Origin: Bacteroidota bacterium
GTDB taxonomy: Bacteria; Bacteroidota; Bacteroidia; Bacteroidales; B18-G4
Assembly: GCA_003648575.1 (NCBI GenBank)
Contig: QMPN01000114.1
Coordinates: forward strand, 1-9,044
Reading direction: 5' to 3'
DNA: 9,044 bases
Position numbers and translations under genes: made by a program. Positions 1-5,829 of the stretch are shown here, piece after piece; position 1 is the first letter of the stretch; every line of letters begins with the position of its first letter. The notes beneath the pieces are model-generated. The model saw only the letters and a program-made list of their open reading frames with translations, had not been told where the DNA came from and did not search any database.

Positions 1-130
1 AACCAGTAACCAGTAACCAGTAACCAGCATCCAGTATCCAGCATCCAGTATCCAGTATCCAGTATCCAGTAACCAGTAACCAGTAACCAGTAACCAGTAA
101 CCAGTAACCAGCATCCAGTAACCAGTATCC
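1..130. repeat. Tandem heptanucleotide array, CCAGTAA-type unit, truncated by left window edge
   Basis: Eighteen consecutive 7-base units fill positions 3-128, with partial units at both ends. Each unit is CCAG followed by TAA, TAT or CAT, and no unit breaks the 7-base period. The array stops about seven bases before the -7 promoter element of ispH. It has no open frame of its own and no gene-like content. The period and the leading CCA match the CCACATA-type arrays near 2441-2463 and 2934-2984, which suggests one family of short tandem repeats in this genome. Copy number is probably variable, by analogy with other short tandem repeats; the window alone cannot show this. Confidence 0.97.
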
Positions 131-136
131 TTTTAC

Positions 137-144
137 TATCTTTG
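137..144 (+). promoter_or_regulatory. Bacteroidota -7 promoter element for the ispH-recF-dciA operon
   Basis: TATCTTTG is an exact match to the Bacteroidota primary sigma factor -7 consensus TAnnTTTG. It lies six bases before the ispH ATG, so the predicted mRNA has almost no leader. The region where a -33 TTTG should be lies inside the heptamer array and has no such match, so promoter strength is uncertain. Confidence 0.6.
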
Positions 145-150
145 CATTTC

Positions 151-1020
151 ATGAAAATCACCATCGATAAAGCAGCCGGATTTTGCCCCGGAGTGAAACT
201 CGCAATTAAGAAAGCAGATCAGTTTCTGGAAAAGGAAGCTGAATTTCATTGCCTGGGTTCTTTGCTGCATAATGAGATGGAGATGGGGCGGCTGAGTGAT
301 GATGGATTGAAGATTGTCGAAAAAGAAACTATCCCATTGCTAGAGGGGAAAAAGCTGCTGTTCCGTGCCCACGGAGAACCGCCTGAAACATATGACCTGA
401 CTAAAGAAAATGATGTTGAAGTGATCGATGCTACCTGTAGTGTGGTAAGGAAACTGCAAAAAGATGTGAAATCAGCGGCAGAGGAGATGGAGAAACTCGG
501 GGGGCAGGTGGTGATATTTGGAAAGCCACAGCACCCTGAAGTTATGGGGCTGATGGGCCATACTAAAGGCCTTGGTGTTGTGATCCGCGCTGCACAGGAT
601 CTGGCGAAAGTGGATATGAGCAGGCCGGTACGATTGTTTTCGCAGACTACTATGGATGATATTAGCTTTGAACTGATCGCAAAAGCAATAAAGGAGCAGA
701 TGGAGAGAAAGAATCCTGCTTCTGATCTTGAGAGTTATAATACAATTTGCAAGCATGTGCTGAACCGTGTACCCTTACTAAAAAAGTTTGCATCAGAACA
801 CGAGCTCATTATCTTTGTGAGCGGACGAGAGAGTTCGAACGGTAAAAAACTGTTCAACACCTGCCTGGAAGTGAATCCCGGAACACACTTCATCAGCGAA
901 ACCAGTGAAATGAATGCTGAATGGTTTGCCGGTATGGAAACTGTCGGGATCAGTGGGGCAGCCTCCACACCCCAATGGCTGATGAAAGAAGTGGCTAAAA
1001 AGATAGAAGCATTGACATAA
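151..1020 (+). CDS. ispH: 4-hydroxy-3-methylbut-2-enyl diphosphate reductase (IspH/LytB)
   Basis: This is the last enzyme of the MEP isoprenoid pathway. It is a cytosolic [4Fe-4S] protein that reduces HMBPP to IPP and DMAPP. From the ATG at 151 the protein has 289 residues, a normal bacterial length. The three cluster cysteines are at C12 (GFCPGV), C96 (DATCSVV) and C200 (YNTICKHV). Active-site residues expected from E. coli IspH are present: H40, H74 (RAHGEPP), H128 and E130 in PQHPEV, T166 in SQTT, and the S228-S229-N230 motif. An upstream in-frame TTG at 142 lies within the -7 promoter element, so the ATG at 151 is the better start. The stop codon overlaps the recF start by one base (TAATG), which indicates translational coupling in an operon. 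Confidence 0.97.
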   Translation: MKITIDKAAGFCPGVKLAIKKADQFLEKEAEFHCLGSLLHNEMEMGRLSDDGLKIVEKETIPLLEGKKLLFRAHGEPPETYDLTKENDVEVIDATCSVVRKLQKDVKSAAEEMEKLGGQVVIFGKPQHPEVMGLMGHTKGLGVVIRAAQDLAKVDMSRPVRLFSQTTMDDISFELIAKAIKEQMERKNPASDLESYNTICKHVLNRVPLLKKFASEHELIIFVSGRESSNGKKLFNTCLEVNPGTHFISETSEMNAEWFAGMETVGISGAASTPQWLMKEVAKKIEALT

Positions 1021-2132
1021 TGTACCTGCAAAACCTAAATATCACCAATTTTAAAAACTATGGGGAAGCGAGAGCTGACTTCTCCCCGAAGATCAATTGC
1101 TTTACGGGTGACAACGGTACGGGGAAGACCAACCTGCTGGATGCTATCCACTACCTTTCTTTCTGCAAGAGCTATTTTAATCCTGTCGATACGCAGAACA
1201 TCAAACATGACGAAACTTTCTTTGCCATCCATGGGCAGTTTATTCGTAACGGGGATTCGAATGATAAAGTAAGCTGTGTGCAAAAAATGGGTGAGCGCAA
1301 GTTGTTCAAACTGAACGATAAAACATACGACCGACTGGCCGATCATATTGGGTCTTTCCCGCTGGTAATGATCTCGCCCTACGACCGCGACCTGATCAAT
1401 GAAGGCAGCGAGATCAGGCGCAGGCTTATCGATAGTGTGATCTCCCAGTTTGATAAGATTTACCTCGACGACCTGATCAATTATAATAAGGCATTGCAGC
1501 AAAGAAACTCCCTGCTGAAGCAGTTTTACGAAAGGAATTTCTTCGATCCTTCTATGCTGGATATCTGGGATGAGCAGCTCTCCAAACTGGGGAATGAAAT
1601 ATTCAGAAAACGAGAGGTGTTTATAGAGCGTTTTATTCCTATTTTTCAGAAATACTTCGACTTTATCTCAGAAGGAAAGGAGAAGGTTTCTATAGAGTAT
1701 GAATCCCACCTTCATAATTCTTCATCGGCGGAATTGCTCACTGCGACACTGAATAAAGACAGGATGGTGAAATACACAACTGCCGGCATTCATAAGGATG
1801 ACCTCAAATTCAGCATCTTCGATTATCCTGTCAAGAAATTTGGCTCCCAGGGACAGCAAAAGTCATTTGTAATCGCCATCAAACTGGCACAGTTCGAATA
1901 TACTAAAGAGGAAAAGGGATACAAACCCATACTATTGTTCGATGATATCTTCGATAAACTTGATGATCACAGGGTGCAACAGCTGATTAAACTTGTAAGT
2001 GAAAATAATTTCGGACAGGTGTTTATAACCGATACACAGAGAAGCAGGATAGAGAACGTCTTTAAGATCATCGATATAGATCATTTAATATTCAATGTAT
2101 CCGATGGCATGCTGTCGGATCCCGAACAATAA
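1020..2132 (+). CDS. recF: DNA replication and repair protein RecF
   Basis: RecF is an SMC/ABC-type ATPase that binds gapped DNA and, with RecO and RecR, loads RecA at single-strand gaps. At 370 residues it has the usual family length. The sequence opens with the typical LNITNFKNY strand. Walker A is GDNGTGKT at 30-37, the ABC signature region is FGSQGQQK at 274-281, Walker B is ILLFDD at 304-309, and the D-loop KLD is at 313-315. The start overlaps the ispH stop by one base. The stop is followed five bases later by the dciA gene. In many bacteria recF sits beside dnaA and dnaN; here it is in a separate operon with ispH, with a replication-linked DUF721 gene downstream. Confidence 0.97.
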   Translation: MYLQNLNITNFKNYGEARADFSPKINCFTGDNGTGKTNLLDAIHYLSFCKSYFNPVDTQNIKHDETFFAIHGQFIRNGDSNDKVSCVQKMGERKLFKLNDKTYDRLADHIGSFPLVMISPYDRDLINEGSEIRRRLIDSVISQFDKIYLDDLINYNKALQQRNSLLKQFYERNFFDPSMLDIWDEQLSKLGNEIFRKREVFIERFIPIFQKYFDFISEGKEKVSIEYESHLHNSSSAELLTATLNKDRMVKYTTAGIHKDDLKFSIFDYPVKKFGSQGQQKSFVIAIKLAQFEYTKEEKGYKPILLFDDIFDKLDDHRVQQLIKLVSENNFGQVFITDTQRSRIENVFKIIDIDHLIFNVSDGMLSDPEQ

Positions 2133-2137
2133 TAGAG

Positions 2138-2431
2138 ATGGCCAGAAGAAGCAACCAACAACCACTGAGTGAAGTCATCCGCGAGCTAATGTCGAACTAC
2201 CGCCTGGAAGGGAAACTGCAAAAAGCACGCATCATAGAGGCCTGGCCACAGGTTACCGGCGAGATGATCACCAATCATACACGCGATCTGTATTTCAAGG
2301 GATCGAAACTCTTTGTAAAACTCGATTCGCCGGCTTTGAAAACGGAGTTGTCTTACCAAAAAAGCCAGATAATAAAATCGTTAAATGAAATTGTAGGACA
2401 GGAAATAGTATCGGATATTATCTTTTCATAG
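2138..2431 (+). CDS. dciA: DUF721 / DciA-family protein, probable replicative helicase loader
   Basis: This small 97-residue protein has the DUF721 fold signature: a basic N-terminus (MARRSNQQ), the segment LSEVIRELMSNYRLEGKLQKA, then the conserved ...IIEAWPQVTGEMITNHTRDLYFKGSKLFVKL... pattern in which W and the G-KLFVKLDS strand are typical. DciA proteins are the ancestral bacterial loaders of DnaB helicase, studied mainly in proteobacteria and actinobacteria. Extending that role to the short Bacteroidota version is inference. The gene starts five bases after recF, so the two are almost certainly co-transcribed, and the pairing places it with DNA metabolism. The C-terminus is predicted amphipathic (KSQIIKSLNEIVGQEIVSDIIFS). 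Confidence 0.85.
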   Translation: MARRSNQQPLSEVIRELMSNYRLEGKLQKARIIEAWPQVTGEMITNHTRDLYFKGSKLFVKLDSPALKTELSYQKSQIIKSLNEIVGQEIVSDIIFS

Positions 2432-2440
2432 GTTTCGCTT

Positions 2441-2463
2441 GGTGTGGGGTATGTGGTGTGTGG
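2441..2463. repeat. Left inverted heptamer array, about three units, flanking the four-helix-bundle gene
   Basis: Read on the - strand this is CCACACA, CCACATA, CCCCACA, CC, three 7-base units of the same type as the array at 2934-2984 but in the opposite orientation. Positions 2448-2460 (GGTATGTGGTGTG) are perfectly complementary over 13 bases to both 2937-2949 and 2958-2970. It begins ten bases after the dciA stop. Confidence 0.85.
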
Positions 2464-2506
2464 AAAGTAGCTGATGTTTGATTCTTATTTCCAAATTCCT
2501 GTGACA

Positions 2507-2540
2507 TTTGTCATTTTTTGGTATTAATAAGTAGGCTTTG
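2507..2540 (+). promoter_or_regulatory. Possible Bacteroidota promoter for the four-helix-bundle gene
   Basis: TTTG at 2507-2510 could be a -33 box. Twenty-one bases later TAGGCTTTG at 2532-2540 resembles the -7 consensus TAnnTTTG with one extra base. The ATG follows at 2551, so any leader would be only a few bases long. The match is imperfect and the call is tentative. Confidence 0.4.
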
Positions 2541-2550
2541 AACTATTAAT

Positions 2551-2925
2551 ATGGGAGATTTTACCAATTTAGAAGTATGGAAATTATCACACAATCTGGT
2601 TATAGAAATTTACCGAATTACTTGTTCTGGAACACTAGCGAAAGATTTTGGATTAAGGGATCAGATGAGGCGTGCTGCAATTAGCATTCCCTCAAATATT
2701 GCCGAAGGAGAGGAATCAGGATTCAATAAATTAGGGGTGAGGTATTTTTATAATGCCAAGGCTTCACTTGCTGAATTGAGGGCACAGATAATGATTGCTT
2801 ATGATGTGAATCACTTGTTGGATGTGAAGATTTACAAGGTCATCCTGCAAAAAATAGATGTGATTTCGATGAAACTCAGAAAACTAATAGAATACAGGAC
2901 GAAACATTTCGATGCAAGAAATTAG
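2551..2925 (+). CDS. Four-helix bundle protein, 23S rRNA intervening-sequence (IVP/S23) family
   Basis: This 124-residue protein has the family hallmarks: the opening NLEVWKLSHNLVIEIYRIT, the central RDQMRRAAISIPSNIAEGEESG (residues about 36-57), then KASLAELRAQIMIA. The family (TIGR02436/PF05635) forms a four-helix bundle, is encoded in intervening sequences of some 23S rRNA genes, and is related to the Avd accessory protein of diversity-generating retroelements. Its biochemical role is not established, and I assign none. Here the gene is not inside an rRNA gene. It lies between dciA and a convergent gene, flanked by inverted heptamer arrays (2441-2463 and 2934-2984), so it looks like an inserted unit. 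Its AT-rich coding sequence differs somewhat from the adjacent recF-dciA genes. Confidence 0.93.
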   Translation: MGDFTNLEVWKLSHNLVIEIYRITCSGTLAKDFGLRDQMRRAAISIPSNIAEGEESGFNKLGVRYFYNAKASLAELRAQIMIAYDVNHLLDVKIYKVILQKIDVISMKLRKLIEYRTKHFDARN

Positions 2926-2931
2926 TTGCAT
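2912..2931 (+). other. Perfect hairpin spanning the stop codon of the four-helix-bundle gene
   Basis: ATGCAA at 2912-2917 and TTGCAT at 2926-2931 form a perfect six-base-pair stem with an eight-base loop that contains the TAG stop (2923-2925). No T-tract follows, since the next bases are the C-rich array, so it is not a standard intrinsic terminator. It may be a weak 3'-end structure or may be chance. Confidence 0.45.
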
Positions 2932-2933
2932 AC

Positions 2934-2984
2934 CCCCACACCACATACCATACACCCCACACCACATACCACATACCACATACC
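2934..2984. repeat. Right heptamer array, seven CCACATA-type units, flanking the four-helix-bundle gene
   Basis: Seven 7-base units run without interruption: CCCCACA, CCACATA, CCATACA, CCCCACA, then three copies of CCACATA, ending in CC. The final base at 2984 is already part of the stop codon of the convergent FAH-family gene. The array is inverted relative to 2441-2463. It fills most of the 58-base space between the two convergent genes, and no conventional terminator is visible there. Confidence 0.95.
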
Positions 2985-3598
2985 TATTTGATACTACACT
3001 CAAGCATTAACCGATCTCCGATATATGCTTCCAATTTATCGCCAATTTTAACAGGTCCAACACCTGCCGGCGTGCCTGTGAAAATGAGATCCCCGGTTTT
3101 TAGGGTGAAAAATTTTGATAGGTATACAATGAGATCATCAATATTGAAGATCATGTCAGCTGAGCTTCCTTCCTGTACGGTCTCACCATTGAGGTTGAGG
3201 TGGAAAGGGATGCTGTGAATATCTTTATACTCACTCTTCGAAATGAAATCCAGGCTGAGCGGAGCCGAAGCATCGAAGGCTTTGGCAATCTCCCATGGAA
3301 GGCCTTTTTTCTTTGCCTTGCTCTGAAGGTCGCGGGCAGTAAAGTCTATGCCAATGCCAATCTCATCATAATAGGTGTGAGCAAATTTTTTCTGAATGTT
3401 TTTTCCAAGCTTATTGATCTTTACTACCAGTTCACATTCGTAATGGATGTCATCGGAGAAGTCAGGGTAGTAAAAAGCTTTGTTCCTGCGGAGCAGGGCA
3501 GTATCGGGTTTTAGAAAAAATACCGGGTTTTCCGGGACAGGGTTATTCAACTCCTTGGCATGGTCGATATAATTCCTGCCAATACAGATGATCTTCAT
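2984..3598 (-). CDS. Fumarylacetoacetate hydrolase-family protein, FAHD1-like
   Basis: This 204-residue protein is a short, single-domain FAH enzyme like FAHD1. Those enzymes are metal-dependent acylpyruvate hydrolases and oxaloacetate decarboxylases or tautomerases. The N-terminal motif GRNYIDHAKE contains H13 and E16, matching the lid His-Glu pair of FAHD1. The metal ligands correspond to E54 and E56 in HYECELVV and D85 in GIDFTARD. The segment GLPWEIAKAFD (99-109) and the terminal FTGTPAGVGP (173-182) are also family signatures. The exact substrate cannot be read from sequence. The start lies ten bases after the stop of the upstream exonuclease gene, so the two are probably one transcript. 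The stop codon abuts the heptamer array. Confidence 0.93.
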   Translation of the reverse strand: MKIICIGRNYIDHAKELNNPVPENPVFFLKPDTALLRRNKAFYYPDFSDDIHYECELVVKINKLGKNIQKKFAHTYYDEIGIGIDFTARDLQSKAKKKGLPWEIAKAFDASAPLSLDFISKSEYKDIHSIPFHLNLNGETVQEGSSADMIFNIDDLIVYLSKFFTLKTGDLIFTGTPAGVGPVKIGDKLEAYIGDRLMLECSIK

Positions 3599-3608
3599 GG
3601 TGAATTAT

Positions 3609-4424
3609 TTAGAATAACTTATGATCGATGTACCTTTTCCTGATGGCAGTGATTACCTTCTTGGTGGATAGTGGGAATTCCGCTTTCATCATCCAGTCGA
3701 AGTACTGAGGCTCTTTGCGGAATACTTCTTCTACAGTCCGCCCTTTGTGCTTCCCGAAGTTAAAGGTTTCTTCCTGCTTCGCATTGAAAACAATATGGCC
3801 GATCAAATCAACGAAACGTGTGTTATAAGAAAACTCATGCAGAGCTTTCATATCATTTTGTATTGGAGTGCTCACATTGCCGTCAGCATCTTCATATTCA
3901 GTTCCCTTATAGCGCTCGATCTGCGATTTTAGGATCTCGTATGTTGCTGTGGTATCAGCTTCTGCTGAGTGGGCATTCTTAAGATCTTTTTCGCAGTAAA
4001 ACTTATAGGCTGCCTTCAGGTTTCGGGGCTCCATCCTGTGAAAAATATTTTGCACATCGATGAAATAGCGATCGCGGAGGTCAAAGTCGGTGTCAGCCCT
4101 TAGAAATTCCTCCACCATGAGCGGAATATCGAACCTGTTTGAATTATAACCCGAGAGGTCACAATCTTTAAGCAGCTCGTTCAGCTCGACAGCAAGCTCC
4201 TTAAATGTCGGCTCATCCTTTACATCATCATCAGAGATTCCATGTATAAGAGTAGCATCCAGTGGTATAGGGATGCCCGGGTTCACCCGGTAGGTCTTTA
4301 CCTGTGTACTGTTGTCAGGCTCTATCCTTATTATACATATTTCAACAATTCGGTCGGTAGCGACCCTGATACCTGTAGTCTCCAGGTCAAATACGGCCAG
4401 TGGCCTGCTTAAGTTCAATTCCAT
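3609..4424 (-). CDS. DnaQ-like (DEDDh) 3'-5' exonuclease with ExoX-like C-terminal domain
   Basis: This 271-residue protein has an RNase T/DnaQ-type exonuclease fold. The catalytic set is visible: D13 and E15 in VFDLETTG, D99 in YNSNRFDIPL, and H152 with D157 in HSAEAD, which makes it the DEDDh class. HGISDDDV (61-68) is the usual turn of this family. After a linker, residues about 221-265 (FNFGKHKGRTVEEV ... QYFDWMM) match the small C-terminal domain found in ExoX-like nucleases. It is probably a stand-alone repair or nucleic acid-processing exonuclease rather than a polymerase III epsilon subunit; this is inference. It precedes the FAHD1-like gene by ten bases and has its own likely promoter upstream. 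Confidence 0.93.
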   Translation of the reverse strand: MELNLSRPLAVFDLETTGIRVATDRIVEICIIRIEPDNSTQVKTYRVNPGIPIPLDATLIHGISDDDVKDEPTFKELAVELNELLKDCDLSGYNSNRFDIPLMVEEFLRADTDFDLRDRYFIDVQNIFHRMEPRNLKAAYKFYCEKDLKNAHSAEADTTATYEILKSQIERYKGTEYEDADGNVSTPIQNDMKALHEFSYNTRFVDLIGHIVFNAKQEETFNFGKHKGRTVEEVFRKEPQYFDWMMKAEFPLSTKKVITAIRKRYIDHKLF

Positions 4425-4454
4425 GAAAGGTGGATTAATTATATTGATACACTG

Positions 4455-4462
4455 CGAAAGTA
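4455..4462 (-). promoter_or_regulatory. Probable -7 promoter element for the exonuclease-FAHD1 pair
   Basis: Read on the - strand this is TACTTTCG, seven of eight bases of the Bacteroidota -7 consensus TAnnTTTG. It lies 30 bases before the exonuclease ATG, in the 69-base gap after the E2 gene. A weak TTTC about 23 bases upstream could stand in for the -33 box. Confidence 0.4.
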
Positions 4463-4493
4463 CAGCAAAATGTTTTTATTCGACGAAATATGA

Positions 4494-5780
4494 TTAGATA
4501 TTCCTGTTGGTATCGAAATTCTCCAGCAGTTCGGCCACGCGTTTGAGATACATGCCTCCGAGGGCACCGTCCACAACGCGGTGATCATATGCCAGGGAAA
4601 GGATCATCATATGCCTGATACCGATCATGTCGCCCTGGGCAGTTTCGATCACAACAGGCTTTTTCCTGATGGCGCCAATGCCCAGTATGGCTACCTGTGG
4701 CTGATTGATGATAGGAGTCCCGGTAATGCTTGCAAATGAGCCAAAGTTCGTTGTAGTAAAGGTTCCTCCCTGGATCTCATCTGGTAAAAGGCTGTTTGAA
4801 CGTGCCCTGTTAGCGAGATCATTTACATCTTTTGTAATGCCAAGCAGGCTTTTCTGATCAGCATTTTTGATTACAGGAACAATGAGGTTTCCATCGGGCA
4901 GCGCTGCTGCCATACCAATATTGATGTTTTTCCTGATGATCATATTATTTCCGTCAACACTGGCATTTATGCGCGGATAGTCTTTAATGGCCTGTGCTGT
5001 GGCCTCAATGAGGATAGGAGTGAAGGTGAGCTTTTCTGCTTCGCGTTTCATCACCATATCCTTGACCTTGTTACGCCAGTTTACGACATTCGTCATGTCC
5101 ACTTCAATGAAAGAAGTGACATGTGGTGATACCTGCTTCGACATCACCATATGGTCAGCAATAAGCTTGCGCATGCGGTCCATTTCCACGATCTCATCTC
5201 CTGCTGCACTGGTCACCGGTGGAGCTGCATGTGTTGGTACAGCCGCTTTAGTTGCAGCCGGGCTTGCCGGTGCCGAAGAAGCGGGCTTATTCTTCAGGTA
5301 GTCGAGCACATCCTGCTTGGTTACACGGCCTTCTTTGCCGCTGCCATCGATGCCTTCCAATTCAAGCATGGAAATGCCTTCGGTCTTGGCAATATTCTTC
5401 ACGAGAGGTGAATAGAAACGTGTTGCTTCTGCTGTGTCATCAGCAACAGCTTCAGTCTTTACTTCTGCTTTAAGAGCGGGTTTTACTTCAGCCACTTCAA
5501 TTACTGCAACTGGTGAGGCTGCTTCTCCACTGTCTTCACCTTCGGTTTCCACAACAGCGATTACCTTACCCACTTCAACAACATCTCCTTCTTGAAAATA
5601 TACTTCTTTGAGAACACCTTCAACGGGTGAGGGGATCTCAGAATCTACTTTGTCAGTAGCGATCTCAAGAATGGGATCATCTTCCTCGATAGTATCTCCG
5701 GGAGATTTCAGCCACTTGGTGATGGTTGCTTCAATTATACTCTCGCCCAGCTTGGGCATCACAATCTGAAAATTGGACAT
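4494..5780 (-). CDS. Dihydrolipoamide acyltransferase, E2 subunit of a 2-oxo acid dehydrogenase complex
   Basis: E2 forms the core of pyruvate, branched-chain or related 2-oxo acid dehydrogenase complexes and transfers the acyl group from lipoate to CoA. From the ATG at 5780 the protein has 428 residues: a lipoyl domain (1-80) with lipoyl-lysine K44 in ATDKVDSE, a linker, a peripheral subunit-binding domain (about 122-162), a second Ala/Pro-rich linker, and a catalytic domain (about 195-428) with H400 and D404 in DHRVVDG. A longer reading from a TTG at 5849 would overlap the upstream gene and add 23 unrelated residues, so the ATG just before SNFQIVMPKLGES is preferred. The motif set does not settle whether the substrate is pyruvate or a branched-chain 2-oxo acid. 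No E1 or E3 gene lies beside it. Confidence 0.95.
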   Translation of the reverse strand: MSNFQIVMPKLGESIIEATITKWLKSPGDTIEEDDPILEIATDKVDSEIPSPVEGVLKEVYFQEGDVVEVGKVIAVVETEGEDSGEAASPVAVIEVAEVKPALKAEVKTEAVADDTAEATRFYSPLVKNIAKTEGISMLELEGIDGSGKEGRVTKQDVLDYLKNKPASSAPASPAATKAAVPTHAAPPVTSAAGDEIVEMDRMRKLIADHMVMSKQVSPHVTSFIEVDMTNVVNWRNKVKDMVMKREAEKLTFTPILIEATAQAIKDYPRINASVDGNNMIIRKNINIGMAAALPDGNLIVPVIKNADQKSLLGITKDVNDLANRARSNSLLPDEIQGGTFTTTNFGSFASITGTPIINQPQVAILGIGAIRKKPVVIETAQGDMIGIRHMMILSLAYDHRVVDGALGGMYLKRVAELLENFDTNRNI

Positions 5781-5829
5781 GCTGTAATTCTTTAATTCAC
5801 CTAAATATACAATTAAGCTATAATAATGT

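Noticed and set aside
1..130. CRISPR array
   Set aside because: The repeat unit is 7 bases with no unique spacers; it is a simple tandem repeat.
142..150. Upstream TTG start for ispH adding three residues
   Set aside because: The TTG is part of the TATCTTTG promoter element, and family members start at the MKI-type ATG at 151.
2551..2925. Accessory gene of a diversity-generating retroelement (Avd)
   Set aside because: The fold is related, but no reverse transcriptase, template repeat or variable repeat is present in the window.
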